A DNA stretch of 64,000 nt from Halichondria panicea (taxonomy: Eukaryota > Porifera > Demospongiae > Suberitida > Halichondriidae), in assembly GCF_963675165.1 (NCBI RefSeq), contig NC_087381.1, positions 5,891,378 to 5,955,377 of the forward strand, in the 5' to 3' direction. Made by a program: the position numbers and the translations under genes. The notes under the pieces are model-generated. The model saw nothing but the letters and a program-made list of their open reading frames with translations, had not been told where the DNA came from and did not search any database. This document shows, piece by piece, positions 50,801 through 62,119 of this stretch. Positions within the stretch are counted from its first letter, which is position 1. Each line of letters opens with the position of its first letter.

Positions 50801-53800
50801 CTCATTTCCTCTATTTCTTTCTTTATTCCTCCAATTAATATACCATGTTGATTGATATACATTGCAGTATTGTATCTAGAACAGAGCCTGTTACCAGAAT
50901 TTGGGTATAGAGTTATTGTTCCACGTGAGATCTATAAAAATTGCGTGAGGAGTAGATTGCATGAGGTAGTAGAATTGCGTAGCCTGCAACAAGTCTCACG
51001 GGATTCTTATAGCTACAGATTGTGCTAGTGCTAGAAAAGAGAAGATTGATGAGGTAATAACGACATCAGCTTCATTCAGAGAATATGGTCATCTAAGAGA
51101 CCAGCAGCAGATCGAGATTAGCTGTGCAGCAGTTGAATTGCTACTAGTCATACATAGAGTGAAAATTTGTCTCAAAATCGCTGTCATTCCTCGGTTCAAA
51201 GAAGATTTCTACATTCATCAGCTGTTCCATGCTAATCAAAAAGTTGTGGCACAACAGATACTGTGGTACAAGGATCAATGGTATAATACAAAGGCTGTCT
51301 TTAACTTTGAATCCGCTGTGACGCGTCATAATAAATTGCACAATTCGCATGTACCTAATAGCATTCCTGAGATACACAAGCTGTAGCTCAGACTCACACC
51401 AGTACTTTTCTTCCGCACCCGTCCAATCAGAGAAAAAGGAGTGGCTTGCGAGTCTACACTTACAATAAGCTGCAGTATAGTGTCTATATTTTTCTAGGTT
51501 AATATTTTGTGCTGTTGAGATAATTTTGGTATTGAAAATTAACCAGGCTTTCTTCAGATACAATAAACATGGTAAACATTGTTTCCTGCATAACCTTACT
51601 TAATTAGCCATCATTTTCTGCATATCATCTAGCAGGTAGCTATATATTGCGGAACTTGTCCATGTTCATACAGTAAGCTCCACCTTTTTTTGGGGGTGTT
51701 TAGCGACCCCCCCACCTATCTGTCCTGCATGCTCTTGCCAACAACTTTTTGTTGTTGTGTGTAGATTTAGTTTAAATGCAGTGTGCCCTCAAAGCAAGGA
51801 GATGCAACCCAACCCATTTGTTATGATATACAGATCTACCCGTTATAATTATGCATAATATAATTATAGTTGCAGGCTTACCAGAGGAGCTCCAGTTGGT
51901 GGGTAGACCTCCAACACACGCTGTTGTACCACATCAAAGTACAGTCCAGTAAAGGTTAGCATGATGCCTCCGCTGGAAATCGTGTTGCTAGGAGACACGT
52001 TAATCACATTGGGGTTATTAAGATAACTGAAGACTAGTCCAGGATTGCTGATTCTGGCATCATCAATGCTCACCACCACAGTTGCATCAGAGAGGAGGCT
52101 TGATGCTGTGGTAGTGCAACGAATCTCGTGAGACTGGATAGATCTGCAGGGAAAGGTTCGAACACCAGCTATTTATACAGCCACTTACTGTAACGATATA
52201 TTGCAGACATAGCTTGACCCACTGACGTTTAGAGAGACTCTAGTTCTCTCCTGGTTACCCACGTCCAGTCCAGTCCCACTCACAGCCACTGTGGTCCCCC
52301 CGGCCATGGGTCCAAAGGTCGGAGTCACACTATTGACACTAGGATACACTGCAGTAAACGAGCCGGCATTTACGATGGCCTCTCTAGAGCCAATCATTAG
52401 AGAGAAGTTTTGGGGTCCTTCAGTTCCTAAGTTGGTGGTGATACAGGCAAATTGGCGCCCTGGCATGAAGTTAGTAATTATGGGAGAGCAGGCCACGCCC
52501 CCTAATGTAAGGGTGGAGTTCTGAATGTCGGCAAAGGTTACTCCGAGATCAGTGCCGTTCACAGTGATTGCTGTACCACCCTGAACTGGTCCTGCAGAGG
52601 GAGGTGTAAGGCAGGATTCGTACCATGTATATACAATAACATTCTAGGTTTGTATATCAGTGGAACCAGAAACAACCACCCTCCTCCTTAATCAGGCCGT
52701 CTGTTGTCTGAAAGAACGCCTGGTCAAGTTCCAATGTACAACTTGTTTAATTGGTCCAAGAATTTCTTGGACCGATAATTGCCACCACAAGGTGTATTAC
52801 CCATGAATGATGCTGTAAATTACTGACTCAGCTAGACAAGTTGTACATTGGAACTTGACCAGGCGTTCTTTCAGATAATGAACGGCTGGTCTCGAGGCTA
52901 TCTGCAAGTTAAAGCTTCTTACTTTTGCTTTCAATTGACAAAGAAGCTTTAACATTAAAATCTGCTACTATTGAAGCTTGTTGGGTGCAGGCTAATCCAT
53001 GATGTAAACCCAGTGCTATGGCATCCAGTTGAGTAGACTCATGTGTCACAGAAAACAAACAGACTACTATACTACCCGTAACCGCCCACACGCGCCTCGG
53101 GTAATAATAACATATCTGAGGTCAAATTGGCAGCTACATGCTGAATTAAGCAGCAGCAACATTTATGCAGTCTAGAAAATTAGCTGTAACTCGTCCATGC
53201 AGCCTTTCAAAGACGGTCCGTATGACTTATAATACATAATCTAAATAGCAACATTTCAAGCTTCATTACAACAGAAATTAACTATATAAGGACATCTCTA
53301 AGCTTTCTCCAATGCATGCATGGTGTCTAATTATTTTGGATGTGTTCCACTGTATTATCAAGCATGCATGCTTACCAGACATTGGAGTGAATGAGTTGAT
53401 GACAGGGGCAGGACAATTGTTCCCCTCAGTAATGAAACTAGTATTGGAGCACTCTTGCATCACCTCACAACTACCCCCACACCACCCACATGGGAACTCC
53501 AGTCCGATTCCGACCGCAATGCATTCTGAACATCGACTGGCCAAATTACGACAATCATACAGCGTCACTACATGTGTGTGTGTGTGGGGGGGGTGAAATA
53601 GACACGGTAAAGCGCATGGTTCATCACAGACGACGGTATATACCTTCAGTTAGTGGCACAGTGCTGCTGTTGACATCATTCCCCGGCCATATCACCATGA
53701 CAACCGCAGGGGAACTACCGACCCCAGCAGAAGGTTCGAGCTATATATACACAGAATAATTAGTTAACACACAGAAACATGATAAGTAGCTTTTGTTTTT

Positions 53801-56800
53801 TCAAATATATGAACTAGAAGAGAGAAATTCGTATAAATACGGAAAAAACCGTATACTTGGAGGCTCTGCTGTAGTTTATGAATTATTGTCACCACTCACT
53901 TGCCCACTGCCCACTGTACAAAGGATAGACCTCTCGTTCTCATACTGAGCTGTCAGATTAACTCCATTCACAACACACAAGTACTCGAAGCCATCCGTCT
54001 AATGGAGAGCCATGGAATAATCAGGTACAACGGTCATGTGACTTACAGGGGCGATGATGTTCCTTGTGGTCAGTCGAAGGTTCAGGGGCAACCTCACTGG
54101 TAGACTAACAACCAAGACTTCATACAGAGAAAAAATTGGCAATGGGGTCAAAAGTCACATTTCAGAAAAATGGGGGGGGGGGGACAAGCGGTCGGATATC
54201 TGTGTGTTCAGGCACACGGCCATCTACGGCATACTCCCCCAATACATATTTTCTGATATCCTTATAGGAACTGAGGTGCCAGTGTTAGAGTTTTGTTTAA
54301 AAATGCGAGTGCATGGCGAAGTAAATGCCTACGCGCTAAAACAACTTAATGGCACTGTGAGTCTATAGCTTAGATAGTTGTGTCTACGTATATACTCTGT
54401 GGCTATACTGCATCGGTATATAAATCAAGCTCCATCAAAACACGGCATGCAGCCTGCGACACCAATGAAAAAATTGCTCTGGAGTCGCACCCTTTTACTT
54501 GCAGATAGTGATCGAATTAGAGGAAATTGTGGACATGAAACAGAAAGAGTAGAAGTTCATCACGTTGTAGTACAGCCAGAATGTTGTAAATATAGGCTGA
54601 CAGCGCAATTGTGTGTGTGTTTTTGACTCGTGTTTAGACTGCTCTATTTCTGCAGGGAAAAGCCACATCAAGAAATAGATAGCTTAGTTAGCCTTTTATC
54701 TGTGATAAATTTGAATATTCACATGCATTACTATTGATATTTGAAAAATTGTTCATGAATACTAAATAATAATGTGTTTATTCCAGTCCTGTCTTCTTTT
54801 CTTGCTTCTTGATGTTCCTCTTAGGCATTTCACATTTCACACTTCATTACATTACTTCTGTCACAAAAAAAGGAATCGAACTAAAAAAAAAACATTTGCA
54901 ATGTAAAACGTTGCTAGGATTGCCAGGAAAAGCACGAAAAAGCGAAGAAACAAGAAATTCGGTGAGTGTATTATATAATTATACATGTGCAGTTAGTATT
55001 GATATTACATTAAAAAGGAATTTTGGTGTTCCAAGCTGCTTCTATCCACACTGTGTATATATATGCCTGTGCTAAACACTGTATATATGTCACCCTCAAA
55101 ATGCATGTATGATCAAATAGCGTAAAAAACTCTTAGCAAAAACATTAATTTTTTGGAAAATGTACATGTAAATGACAGGGCCGTAAGAAGATTTTTTAGG
55201 TGGGGGGGGCAGAAAAAAGGAATGGACCCTCTCCTTGCGATGCAGGGGGTGGGCCCGGAATTTCCTCTCCCGTCCCGCCGGAGGCGAACTTTTTACATTT
55301 GCATGTTCTCAGAGATAAACAGGAGAAAGATACATAAATGAGCATGTGAAAGCTATAGCAAAATAGTTTATTCAACGTGTGGTAGTGGAAGCAAAGTCAC
55401 GAGCAACTGCTTCCAAGCGACTCAGTTAGCGACTTGTGTATATATATAGTAAGAATAGACGCTGGGGATTCATCAAGCTTAATTCGTAAGAAGTAGGTCT
55501 TAATTAGTTCGCCTACCTTCTTCATCTTGGGCAGGCTGAGGTACTGAAGAGAAAAAAGAATGAATACTCCTTGTGCCATAGTGAGCTCTATAGCTATATA
55601 AATTTCAGCTGCATGTGGATCAACTTACTTTAGTTACTGTACAGTTTTGTTGCAACAAACCACATGCATTTAACCAATGTGGTTAGATTAAAAGGCACTA
55701 AATATATATTATCAGGACTGTGATCTGCTGGACTCTGCAGAGGAGCCCCAGCCCATTTCACTGTCTGAACACCAGGGGGGGCTCTGCCCCCCTGGTTTTC
55801 AGAGTGGAGAGGCAGTTGCCCCCCCAGCCCCCCTGGTTCTTACGGCCCTGAATGACATTATAACGGATTGGAGTTATGCACTCGCCGAATTTCTTGTTTC
55901 TTCGTGCTTTTCCTGGAAATCCTCACATTGCAAATATTTTGATTGATAATAAGACAAGATCTTTAGTTGGTGTCAGAAGGCAGGGGGGCGAGCACCCCCC
56001 CCCCCCACATTATCAACTATACGGAAAATCTTGTGGCCGAAAATGACACACACAGCTAACTGCCAAAACAGCTGGGTACACAGCCTAGCACACTCCTGTT
56101 AGGCTTGTTCTACTAGCAAATAAGGTTAACACAAGTCTGACAAAAACTTCTAGCTTTGAACAACCTATGCCACACTTACGTCACCACTAATTGATCTCAT
56201 TGGTCAACAGCTATAATAGAAAAATAATAATCATACAGCCCCAGGCATGCAAATGCAGTTTTCAAGTTGTTTTCTTATTATTTTGTTCAAAGTAAGCGAA
56301 ACGAAGAGAAAAGAGCTATGTTTGACAGTACTAAGACTCAACGTAATGGCAGAAACACGGAAGTTGCTCTCCAATAAGATGGCTAAGCTTCCATGGGTCC
56401 ATGGGTGTGGTTTAGATACCAAGAAGAACTTGTGACTCCAGTAAGGGACGTCAAATGGTCAATGCTTGGACCAAGGAAGCTCTTGAGCATCTGCAGGAGT
56501 CGACGTGTTGCTCAACTAGCTCCTTGACGGCTGAAAAATCCGGCACACAACACAATTGTATATTACAATTAGTTTTCCACTATATATAATAGCAAGGGCG
56601 TATAAAGAGAAGAGGGCATACATCTCTGAATGTATACTGTGCATGGCATATTGGACTGAGGCAAAGTTTTGAGACCTGAGCCCACTCCACCCAATAGTTC
56701 AAATCATTGCTTTTATAGAGACACACTCAATGAGACATTTGTGGTTCCTGTGGGAAATTTACTAGCCAGCATATGAATGGTTTTGTTGCAGTCATAATTA

Positions 56801-59800
56801 TATAATTATGTAATTCCAGCCACCAACAACAGAACAAAATGAAAGCACTGCGGGCTGATACCTCGGTGGAAATGCCAAAGCTACATAACACAAAGCTTTA
56901 TACACACATTATATTATAAAACGAATCTCGCATATATACCTTGGCATACAGGAATCAGGCCAGACCATCTCCTTCCGGCTGAACACACTCGAGTCTCAGA
57001 TCCGAACACCCGAATGAAACCAGGATCACAGGTATGAGTAGCCACTGTATCCACATTAAAAGAAGCAATCGTATCTGGACCATATGTAATAGCTCCGTTT
57101 GGAATGGGTGCCAGTGCTTGACATGGCGCTGCTGTAAAGGAGGAGTAAATGTAAACAAGAGATTGTGGTAGACGACTGATAACACACACACATTGGTGCA
57201 TGCTGTAGCGAGAATTAACTTTTTTCTCGACGGTTTCACGTCTCAAAAACAGATTGTTGCACAAATTTAGTACAGTCATAATCGGAATGAACATGTAAAC
57301 CTATAGCAGCAACAAATACCTAAACTATACAGAGGAAATCAGTTGAATGTTATGACGATGCTTTGAACGGGAGTAGTATAATTGCTTAAAGCACAGAAAA
57401 GAACAAGTATTGCAAGCTGCGCCGTGCTAATGCCTCTCACCATCCGTGTTATGCTTTCGCTCAAAAAGTATTATAAAATGTTATAGTAGAGAGAATAAGT
57501 TTTTTTCTATAATGAATTTTTAGCATTTATATACTCGTATATAAACTCACTGAGAATAATCTATTGTTGTTATTATAGTTATCAATTATAGGGTGGGCGT
57601 AATCTCGGTATTATAGATATACCATGCAGTCAAACTGCATAGCTAACTACTAAAAAGCTACAAGTATAAGTATAATTATAGTACTGCATATATATATTAT
57701 ATTATACTGTGTACATGTACATACCTTCGTCCTCGATGATGGTAGCGTTGGCAGTGTCTAGACCCAGAGACACTCTCTCCCCACTAATGATGGTTAGTAT
57801 GCCTTGAAACAATTTATCATTCTCAAATATTGGATCATTGATCAAAGCAACGGCAATTTGTATGGTTTGCATGCCTGCGCTCAGAATGATTGGACTGTTG
57901 GTAATCGAAGTGTAGTCCAGACCAGCCATAGCAGCAAAATCTGTCAGTGTGTGTGTATGTGTGGGTGTGGTAAATGTAAATGTGAGTCATAAATCTCACC
58001 TGCTATAAGACCGTCCGCAGTTGAGAAGAACAACTCAATATCTATGTTTAATGTATGCCCACTAGTCACTCCTACAGTGAATATCATTGGTCCTTCGTCT
58101 TCCCTGGCAGAGTACAGTGGGTTGATGAAACCAACAGTCACCTCTGTATGAAAATTATATAATACAGCATAGTGTGTACATGTACATACCATCGTCCTCA
58201 ATGATGGTAGCGTTGGCAGTGCCTGGACTCAGGGACACTCTCTCCCCACTAATGATGGTTAGTATGCCTTGAAACATTTCATTATTCTCAAATATTGGAT
58301 CATTGATCAATTCAACTGAAATATTTATGCTTTGCATGCCTGCACTCAGAATGATTGGCATGTTGATAATCGAAGTGTAGTCCAGACCAGCCATAGCAGC
58401 AAAATCTGTGTGTGGGGGGGGGGGGAAGTGGGAAGTGGGTGGTAAATGTAATCACTGAATTTAGCTTGTTTAAACAGAATTGCAGTTAGTACTCATTATA
58501 CTGAATGTGAGTCTCACCTGCTATCAGACCGTTCACAGTCAAGAAGGACAACTCAATATCTCTGTTTAATGTATGGTTACTAGTCACTCCTACAGTGAAT
58601 ATGATTAGTTCTTCATCCTCCCTGGCAGAGTACGGTGAGTTGATGAAACCAACAGTCACTTCTGTACATGTATGGATTTAGCGGTTAAGATAAAACTAAG
58701 GAATCACAACCACAAAATACCAGTATCGTCCAAAATTGTGATGTCACTACCAGACGGATCGAGTACAATGTTGAGTACAATGTTGTCAGCTATAGTGCCT
58801 TCAAGGGCAATAAATCGCAAAGAAAATTGCTCTTCAAATTCGTAACGATTGTCGTCTGTTATCTCAAACATGAAGCAACTCCGACGACTAGTATCACTAC
58901 TAAAGAGCAAGGAATAGGCATCACGAGCTCCAGTCACTTCTGTATAGTCATTTCCATCTGTACATCAAATAGAATGCAATACAGTGGAACCTCCCATAAC
59001 GGACCCTCCCACTAGAGGACAACCTGAAAGAGGGTCTGGCCAATTTCACTGTAAATAGTTGTGAAACTGCATAGCTGCCCAGCTAGCTAAAATAGATTTT
59101 GGCAAATCTAATTATCTGGTTTCACACATCCATCCTCTAACCATGCACTTATCAATGCAAACAGCCACTTAGACCGCTGCACAAGTAGCTCATGTGTAAT
59201 TTTCCAGTGCAGAATAGATCACGATGATTCAAGCTGAGTTGGAGTTGATAAAGTACAAAAGGGGAGGGGGCGCTCTTGCCCCGTCATCCTCCCTCTGCCT
59301 ATGCCACTGTCACCAGTCCCTTTTCTCCAGCCCCCGTCCAATCAGAGAAAAGGGAGTGGCTTGCAAGTCTAGTGCAAAACTGCCTCTTATAATGGACAAA
59401 CAGGAAACTACACCCACATTTATGCCCAATATATGGTAGAGGTCGTTTGCAATGTTATTGCTAATCTCATACTTCCATTCTCTGGCAACTGCAAAGACAC
59501 TTATATCTTTGATTTCAGCAAGTTCCTTGAACTGGGGTCCATATATACACAATACATGAACATAATTATATCTATAATTCCTTGATGATTATGGTTATAA
59601 ACGTGACAGGCTCTGGGAAAACCAGACTTTTGGAGCAGGCTAAAATGTTGGTGATTAATGTACCAAGTGATAGAACAAAGCATCATCTACACAGACATGC
59701 TTAGTGTTCACATACTTAGTTTCCTGAGTTATGCGCGTTAGAAATTAGCCGTAAAATGTAGTATCGAGAAAAACGCCTATTAAAGATTGCTCAATAAGGT

Positions 59801-62119
59801 AAGAGCAAAAGTTTGGACGAAGCGCTTCTATGGAAAGAGTTGGAGATTTTACAGAGAGGTAGTAGAAGGACTGTAGATAATTATTATTCGCCAATAACTG
59901 AGATTTTACACTGTAGGCTAAATTCTGCTCCAAAGTCTGGTTTTCCCAGAGCCTTGTCACAATACTAATTTGAGCGAACTTCCGAAAATAAGACAAAAGC
60001 TCTGCTCCCAATTCAAAGTGTCCTTTATTCGGAGGTTCCGCTGTATAGACAGTAATGTAATATTAACACACTATACCTGCTGAACCTTGTACAGTTTCAA
60101 CCCCAAGTGCGACAAATAATGTTCCTAATGGAGTCTCCTCTGCAGGTTCAAACATTCTCACACACACTTCCTGCATTCCAATTCCTTCGTTAACTGTGTA
60201 TGAGGTTTGTTCGAAACCAATGCGGAATCCTGAAAGATTTAGTATATAATTAGTACTGATTAGTATACTGTAGTTATAACTCACGGTCATTATCTTCAAT
60301 AATGATGAAGAAGCTAGGGTATTGGGGAAGGGACTCAAACCCTGGGGACAATCCATCAGTGGGTAGACTTAGTCTGAGTTGAGCAGCTTCTGTTACCTCA
60401 GGCAGATCGCCTGCAAATATATCAAATGCTACGAACACGTCATTCTCATCTGGTATTATTGATAGAAAAGTTGATGATGGAAAAAAAAAATCATTGGATG
60501 AGAGAATTCCAAGCCCAGGTGGAGCAGTTGAGAATAAATTAACCACAAAACTGATATTTTGTTCAGTGAGATTGCCTTCTCCTTTGATAATTTGAATTTG
60601 GTGATTCCTTTCTTCCTCCGGATATGTTGTATTTGGTAGTGCGAATCCAATAAAGATATCTGTTGCATGTATATATACAGATTACTTATTCACTAATCTA
60701 CACACACGCACAATATGCTCACCATCGTTGTCTAGAATGTCGATACGAATTATATCGCCGCCATTGCTTTCAATTGAAGTTATTGGTGGCACATTATCGG
60801 GATCTTGAAAGGTTAAAGTAACCACAAAGTACTCCAAGGCTTCGTTAATCAGATCATCAAATATCAGTACATCTCCAACCAAAAGAATCTCCCCGCCAGC
60901 CATAAAATTCAGTGTGATGGGTGTAGTAGGGAAATCTATCCTGCCTTCAACTATAGTCAGAGTGATAATAATAATATTATTGAATCAAAGAAAATAATGT
61001 TCAGCTTACCAGTGTTTGCTCTTGCAAATGGTATGGTAGTTGGTAGAGGGCTAAAATCTTCAGGAGCGATCATGGGTGTCAGAAGTAGTGAGATATCGGA
61101 GGCCAGTTCTACCTCATTGGCCGTTGTCACCTCAACGGGGATGAATCTATTATCCTCACTAACAGCTCTGTCACTTTCTCTCAGCCGAAAAACGAGAGCT
61201 ATAATAATAAGAATTGCGTAATTTGCACGATTTAAAATTTAATTTTTACCGGTGCTATCCTGTATAATAAACTCCTGCCTACTCCGAAAGAAAACATTTG
61301 GCAAAGATGATTCAAAAACTCCCTTTGCACCATTTGCTACACCAATTGCAAGCAGTGACAACTCCAATACAAAAGTCTCATCTTGTTCCAATGCCACTCT
61401 GTCTGCTTGGAAGGTGATGGAGGCAAAAGTTCCGCAAAAATTGAAAGGTAGAGAAACAACACTCTGACCTATACCAAAATCCTCCTCTGAAGCTGTTAGT
61501 GTGGAAGTAAGCAACATAAACTCCATTATCTATTTCTATTACTATAACAATACCTGTTCCTTCCCCATTGTAGTCAATGGCCACCCTAAGCTGTGCATTG
61601 GATGGACCCTTGAAGTATCCAAATGGAAAGTCATAAGGAGTTTGGGCCTCTGGCCTAGTGAAGTTGTCCGAGCCAAAGCCGTACACTGCACACATGCAGT
61701 GGCAACACAAGAAAAATACACAGAATTTAGCTTGCTATATAAATACAACAATCTATAATTATGGTTACATATAGACAGTATACATGATTATTATTAATTA
61801 ATTATTATTATTTGTATATAAAAATCATGCTAGCTAAAATTATCAGTTACCTATGCACTGGAAGCATTGACCACCATCATTGTAATACAGTCCTGCATTA
61901 TTATTGACACAACAGTCCTCAGCATTGGAAGAAGGTCCCCTCACAACAAGAGTAGCACAACCAGAATCAATGAAGCATCCAGTGAATTGGGCCTGAGCTG
62001 CAAAGATGAAACCTATAATTATCTTTACATATGTAGCTATCGAATATGTCTTTACCAACTGTAGTGGAAGTGAGTAAGGTGATCAACGTCAGTAGGAGTT
62101 GATTTGAAACTCCTATCAT
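41880..62119 (-). CDS. Met-like receptor tyrosine kinase with Calx-beta/sushi ectodomain
   Basis: A 36-exon model from ATG 62119-62117 to TGA 41882-41880 gives 5874 nt (1957 residues), an exact multiple of three with every join in phase. Order: signal peptide; a Cys-rich exon (61997-61851); about six Calx-beta units (61685-57725); sushi (57131-56940, residues about 830-893); plexin/Met-type stalk (54117-53644), PSI (53567-53376, CGWCGGSC) and IPT/TIG repeats (52591-49099); one TM helix (about 1433-1460); kinase about 1520-1810; tyrosine-rich tail. Kinase motifs are complete: [31 protein letters not shown], and KWMALESL, the ALE form typical of Met, Ron and Axl relatives. It is predicted active at the cell surface. 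No SEMA domain is seen. The main doubt is the 2.8-kb intron joining sushi to stalk; if false, two genes meet there. Confidence 0.82.
42831..43352. mobile_element. Dispersed ~0.5-kb repeat, full copy
   Basis: It starts with GCACCGCAGGTGCTGATGCC and ends with ACCTCGCTTGCACATGGGCA then CCGAGGCATA. Short inverted termini (TGCCTCGGTG / CACCGAGGCA) frame a conserved middle. It lies in the intron between two copies of the kinase tail exon. Confidence 0.8.
43569..43748. mobile_element. Short TA-flanked MITE related to the 21300/24462 family
   Basis: Ends CCGTGTAGCGGG and CGCTATACGG are inverted and TA-flanked. The interior carries ATTTTCG and TTTCGTGGAA blocks like the related elements but is otherwise diverged. 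It is in a kinase tail intron. Confidence 0.65.
44660..45192. mobile_element. Dispersed ~0.5-kb repeat, copy in a kinase-domain intron
   Basis: Same family as 42831-43352: GGGTGCTGATG start, AAAGGCTGCAATAGCATTCC in the middle, CACACAGA tract, then GCGCATGCGCACCGAGGCAT at the end. It lies between exons 45472-45330 and 44523-44354. Confidence 0.8.
46012..46603. mobile_element. Dispersed ~0.5-kb repeat with a tandem terminal fragment
   Basis: A full copy at 46066-46603 is preceded directly by a lone 3' end (about 46012-46050, CTCGCTTGCGCATGCGCACA). This points to insertion next to, or partial loss of, an earlier copy. It lies in the intron between the catalytic-loop and DFG exons of the kinase. 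Confidence 0.75.
46913..47420. mobile_element. Inverted-repeat element with arms of about 120 bp
   Basis: The left arm runs from CAAACTAAAAAAACATTTGC through GTTGCTAGGATTGCCAGG to CATAACTCCAATCCGTTACA. The right arm is its reverse complement, ending at 47420. The arms are almost identical, so the insertion is fairly young. The centre has no coding sequence. Related copies are at 54877-55945, with partial arms near 1577 and 2925-3045. Confidence 0.8.
47421..48195. repeat. Flanking repeat and (TTAC)n microsatellite
   Basis: The ends of this block (about 47455-47570 and 48040-48195) match, in reverse orientation, 54622-54876 next to the related element, so the repeat is larger than its obvious arms. 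A CTTA/TTAC tetranucleotide tract occupies about 47958-48000. There is no exon. Confidence 0.6.
49938..50332. mobile_element. TA-flanked 395-bp inverted-repeat element
   Basis: Perfect 26-base inverted termini start CCGTATATCTTCTAATTTAT, with TA on both sides. The interior repeats CCGGACA-type motifs. It lies within a second dispersed repeat whose uninterrupted form occurs at about 63055-63200. It is in a kinase receptor ectodomain intron. Confidence 0.85.
50333..51881. other. Large intron of the receptor kinase gene
   Basis: No exon is seen. It contains the second half of the interrupted repeat (to about 50500), a 64-bp tandem duplication at about 50670-50797, and a block at 51390-51460 shared with 59310-59370 (CCGTCCAATCAGAGAAAA). 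A plus-strand frame at 51138-51386 looks protein-like in part but has no family, start context or splice support. Confidence 0.4.
50670..50797. repeat. 64-bp direct tandem duplication
   Basis: Two copies of a unit containing TCTGCATGTTCA, CTCATTTTCACCCCCTTC and CTCAAGCGACTTCCCGATAC differ at about one base. It is a young local duplication of unknown role. Confidence 0.8.
52694..52888. mobile_element. Short inverted-repeat element with about 45-bp arms
   Basis: GAAAGAACGCCTGGTCAAGT at 52710 reappears as its exact complement in the right arm, and the arms pair out to about 52694 and 52888. There is no coding capacity. It lies in the intron between the PSI exon and the first IPT exon. Confidence 0.75.
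54118..56939. other. Transposon-filled intron between sushi and stalk exons
   Basis: This intron decides whether the receptor is one gene or two. It holds a plus-strand coding-like block (about 54180-54610), a repeat arm shared with 47421-48195, the inverted-repeat element at 54877-55945, a copy (56170-56520) of the repeat at 20930-21250, and a short fragment of the dispersed 0.5-kb repeat (56835-56900). No minus-strand signal-peptide or start exon was found, in keeping with a single transcript. Confidence 0.45.
54877..55945. mobile_element. Inverted-repeat element, second copy with insert
   Basis: The left arm (ACATTTGCAATG, GTTGCTAGGATTGCCAGGAA) and right arm (ATAACGGATTGGAGTTATGC through CACATTGCAAATATTTTGAT) match 46913-47420. 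The centre is larger and contains C/G-rich blocks at 55195-55280 and 55780-55850 that look like a nested insertion ending in TACGGCCCTGAATGACA next to the arm. Confidence 0.7.
57725..58661 (-). repeat. Duplicated Calx-beta exon pairs in the kinase ectodomain
   Basis: Exons 58143-58000 and 57940-57725 repeat exons 58661-58518 and 58405-58190: 144 and 216 nt in both, with most residues identical ([26 protein letters not shown]). It is a tandem duplication of one Calx-beta domain, younger than the other units in this protein. Confidence 0.85.
58982..60043. mobile_element. Tc1/pogo-like inverted-repeat element, 1.06 kb
   Basis: Ends CAGTGGAACCTCC and GGAGGTTCCGCTG are inverted and both flanked by TA. 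The inside contains two copies of a CTCTGGGAAAACCAGACTTT motif in opposite orientation near 59612 and 59930, and no transposase. It is a non-autonomous element in the intron between two Calx-beta exons. Confidence 0.75.

Noticed and set aside
51138..51563. Overlapping plus and minus frames in the kinase intron as a gene
   Set aside because: No domain, splice context or start signal; the neighbourhood is repeat-derived.
59310..60011. Frames of 80-88 residues at 59310-59552 and 59745-60011
   Set aside because: Both lie inside the TA-flanked inverted-repeat element and show no transposase motif; they are probably chance frames.
56940..62119. Calx-beta/sushi exons as a separate secreted protein gene
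   Set aside because: No stop or terminal exon follows the sushi exon, the kinase part has no signal peptide or start, and the phases join exactly; still kept as an alternative.
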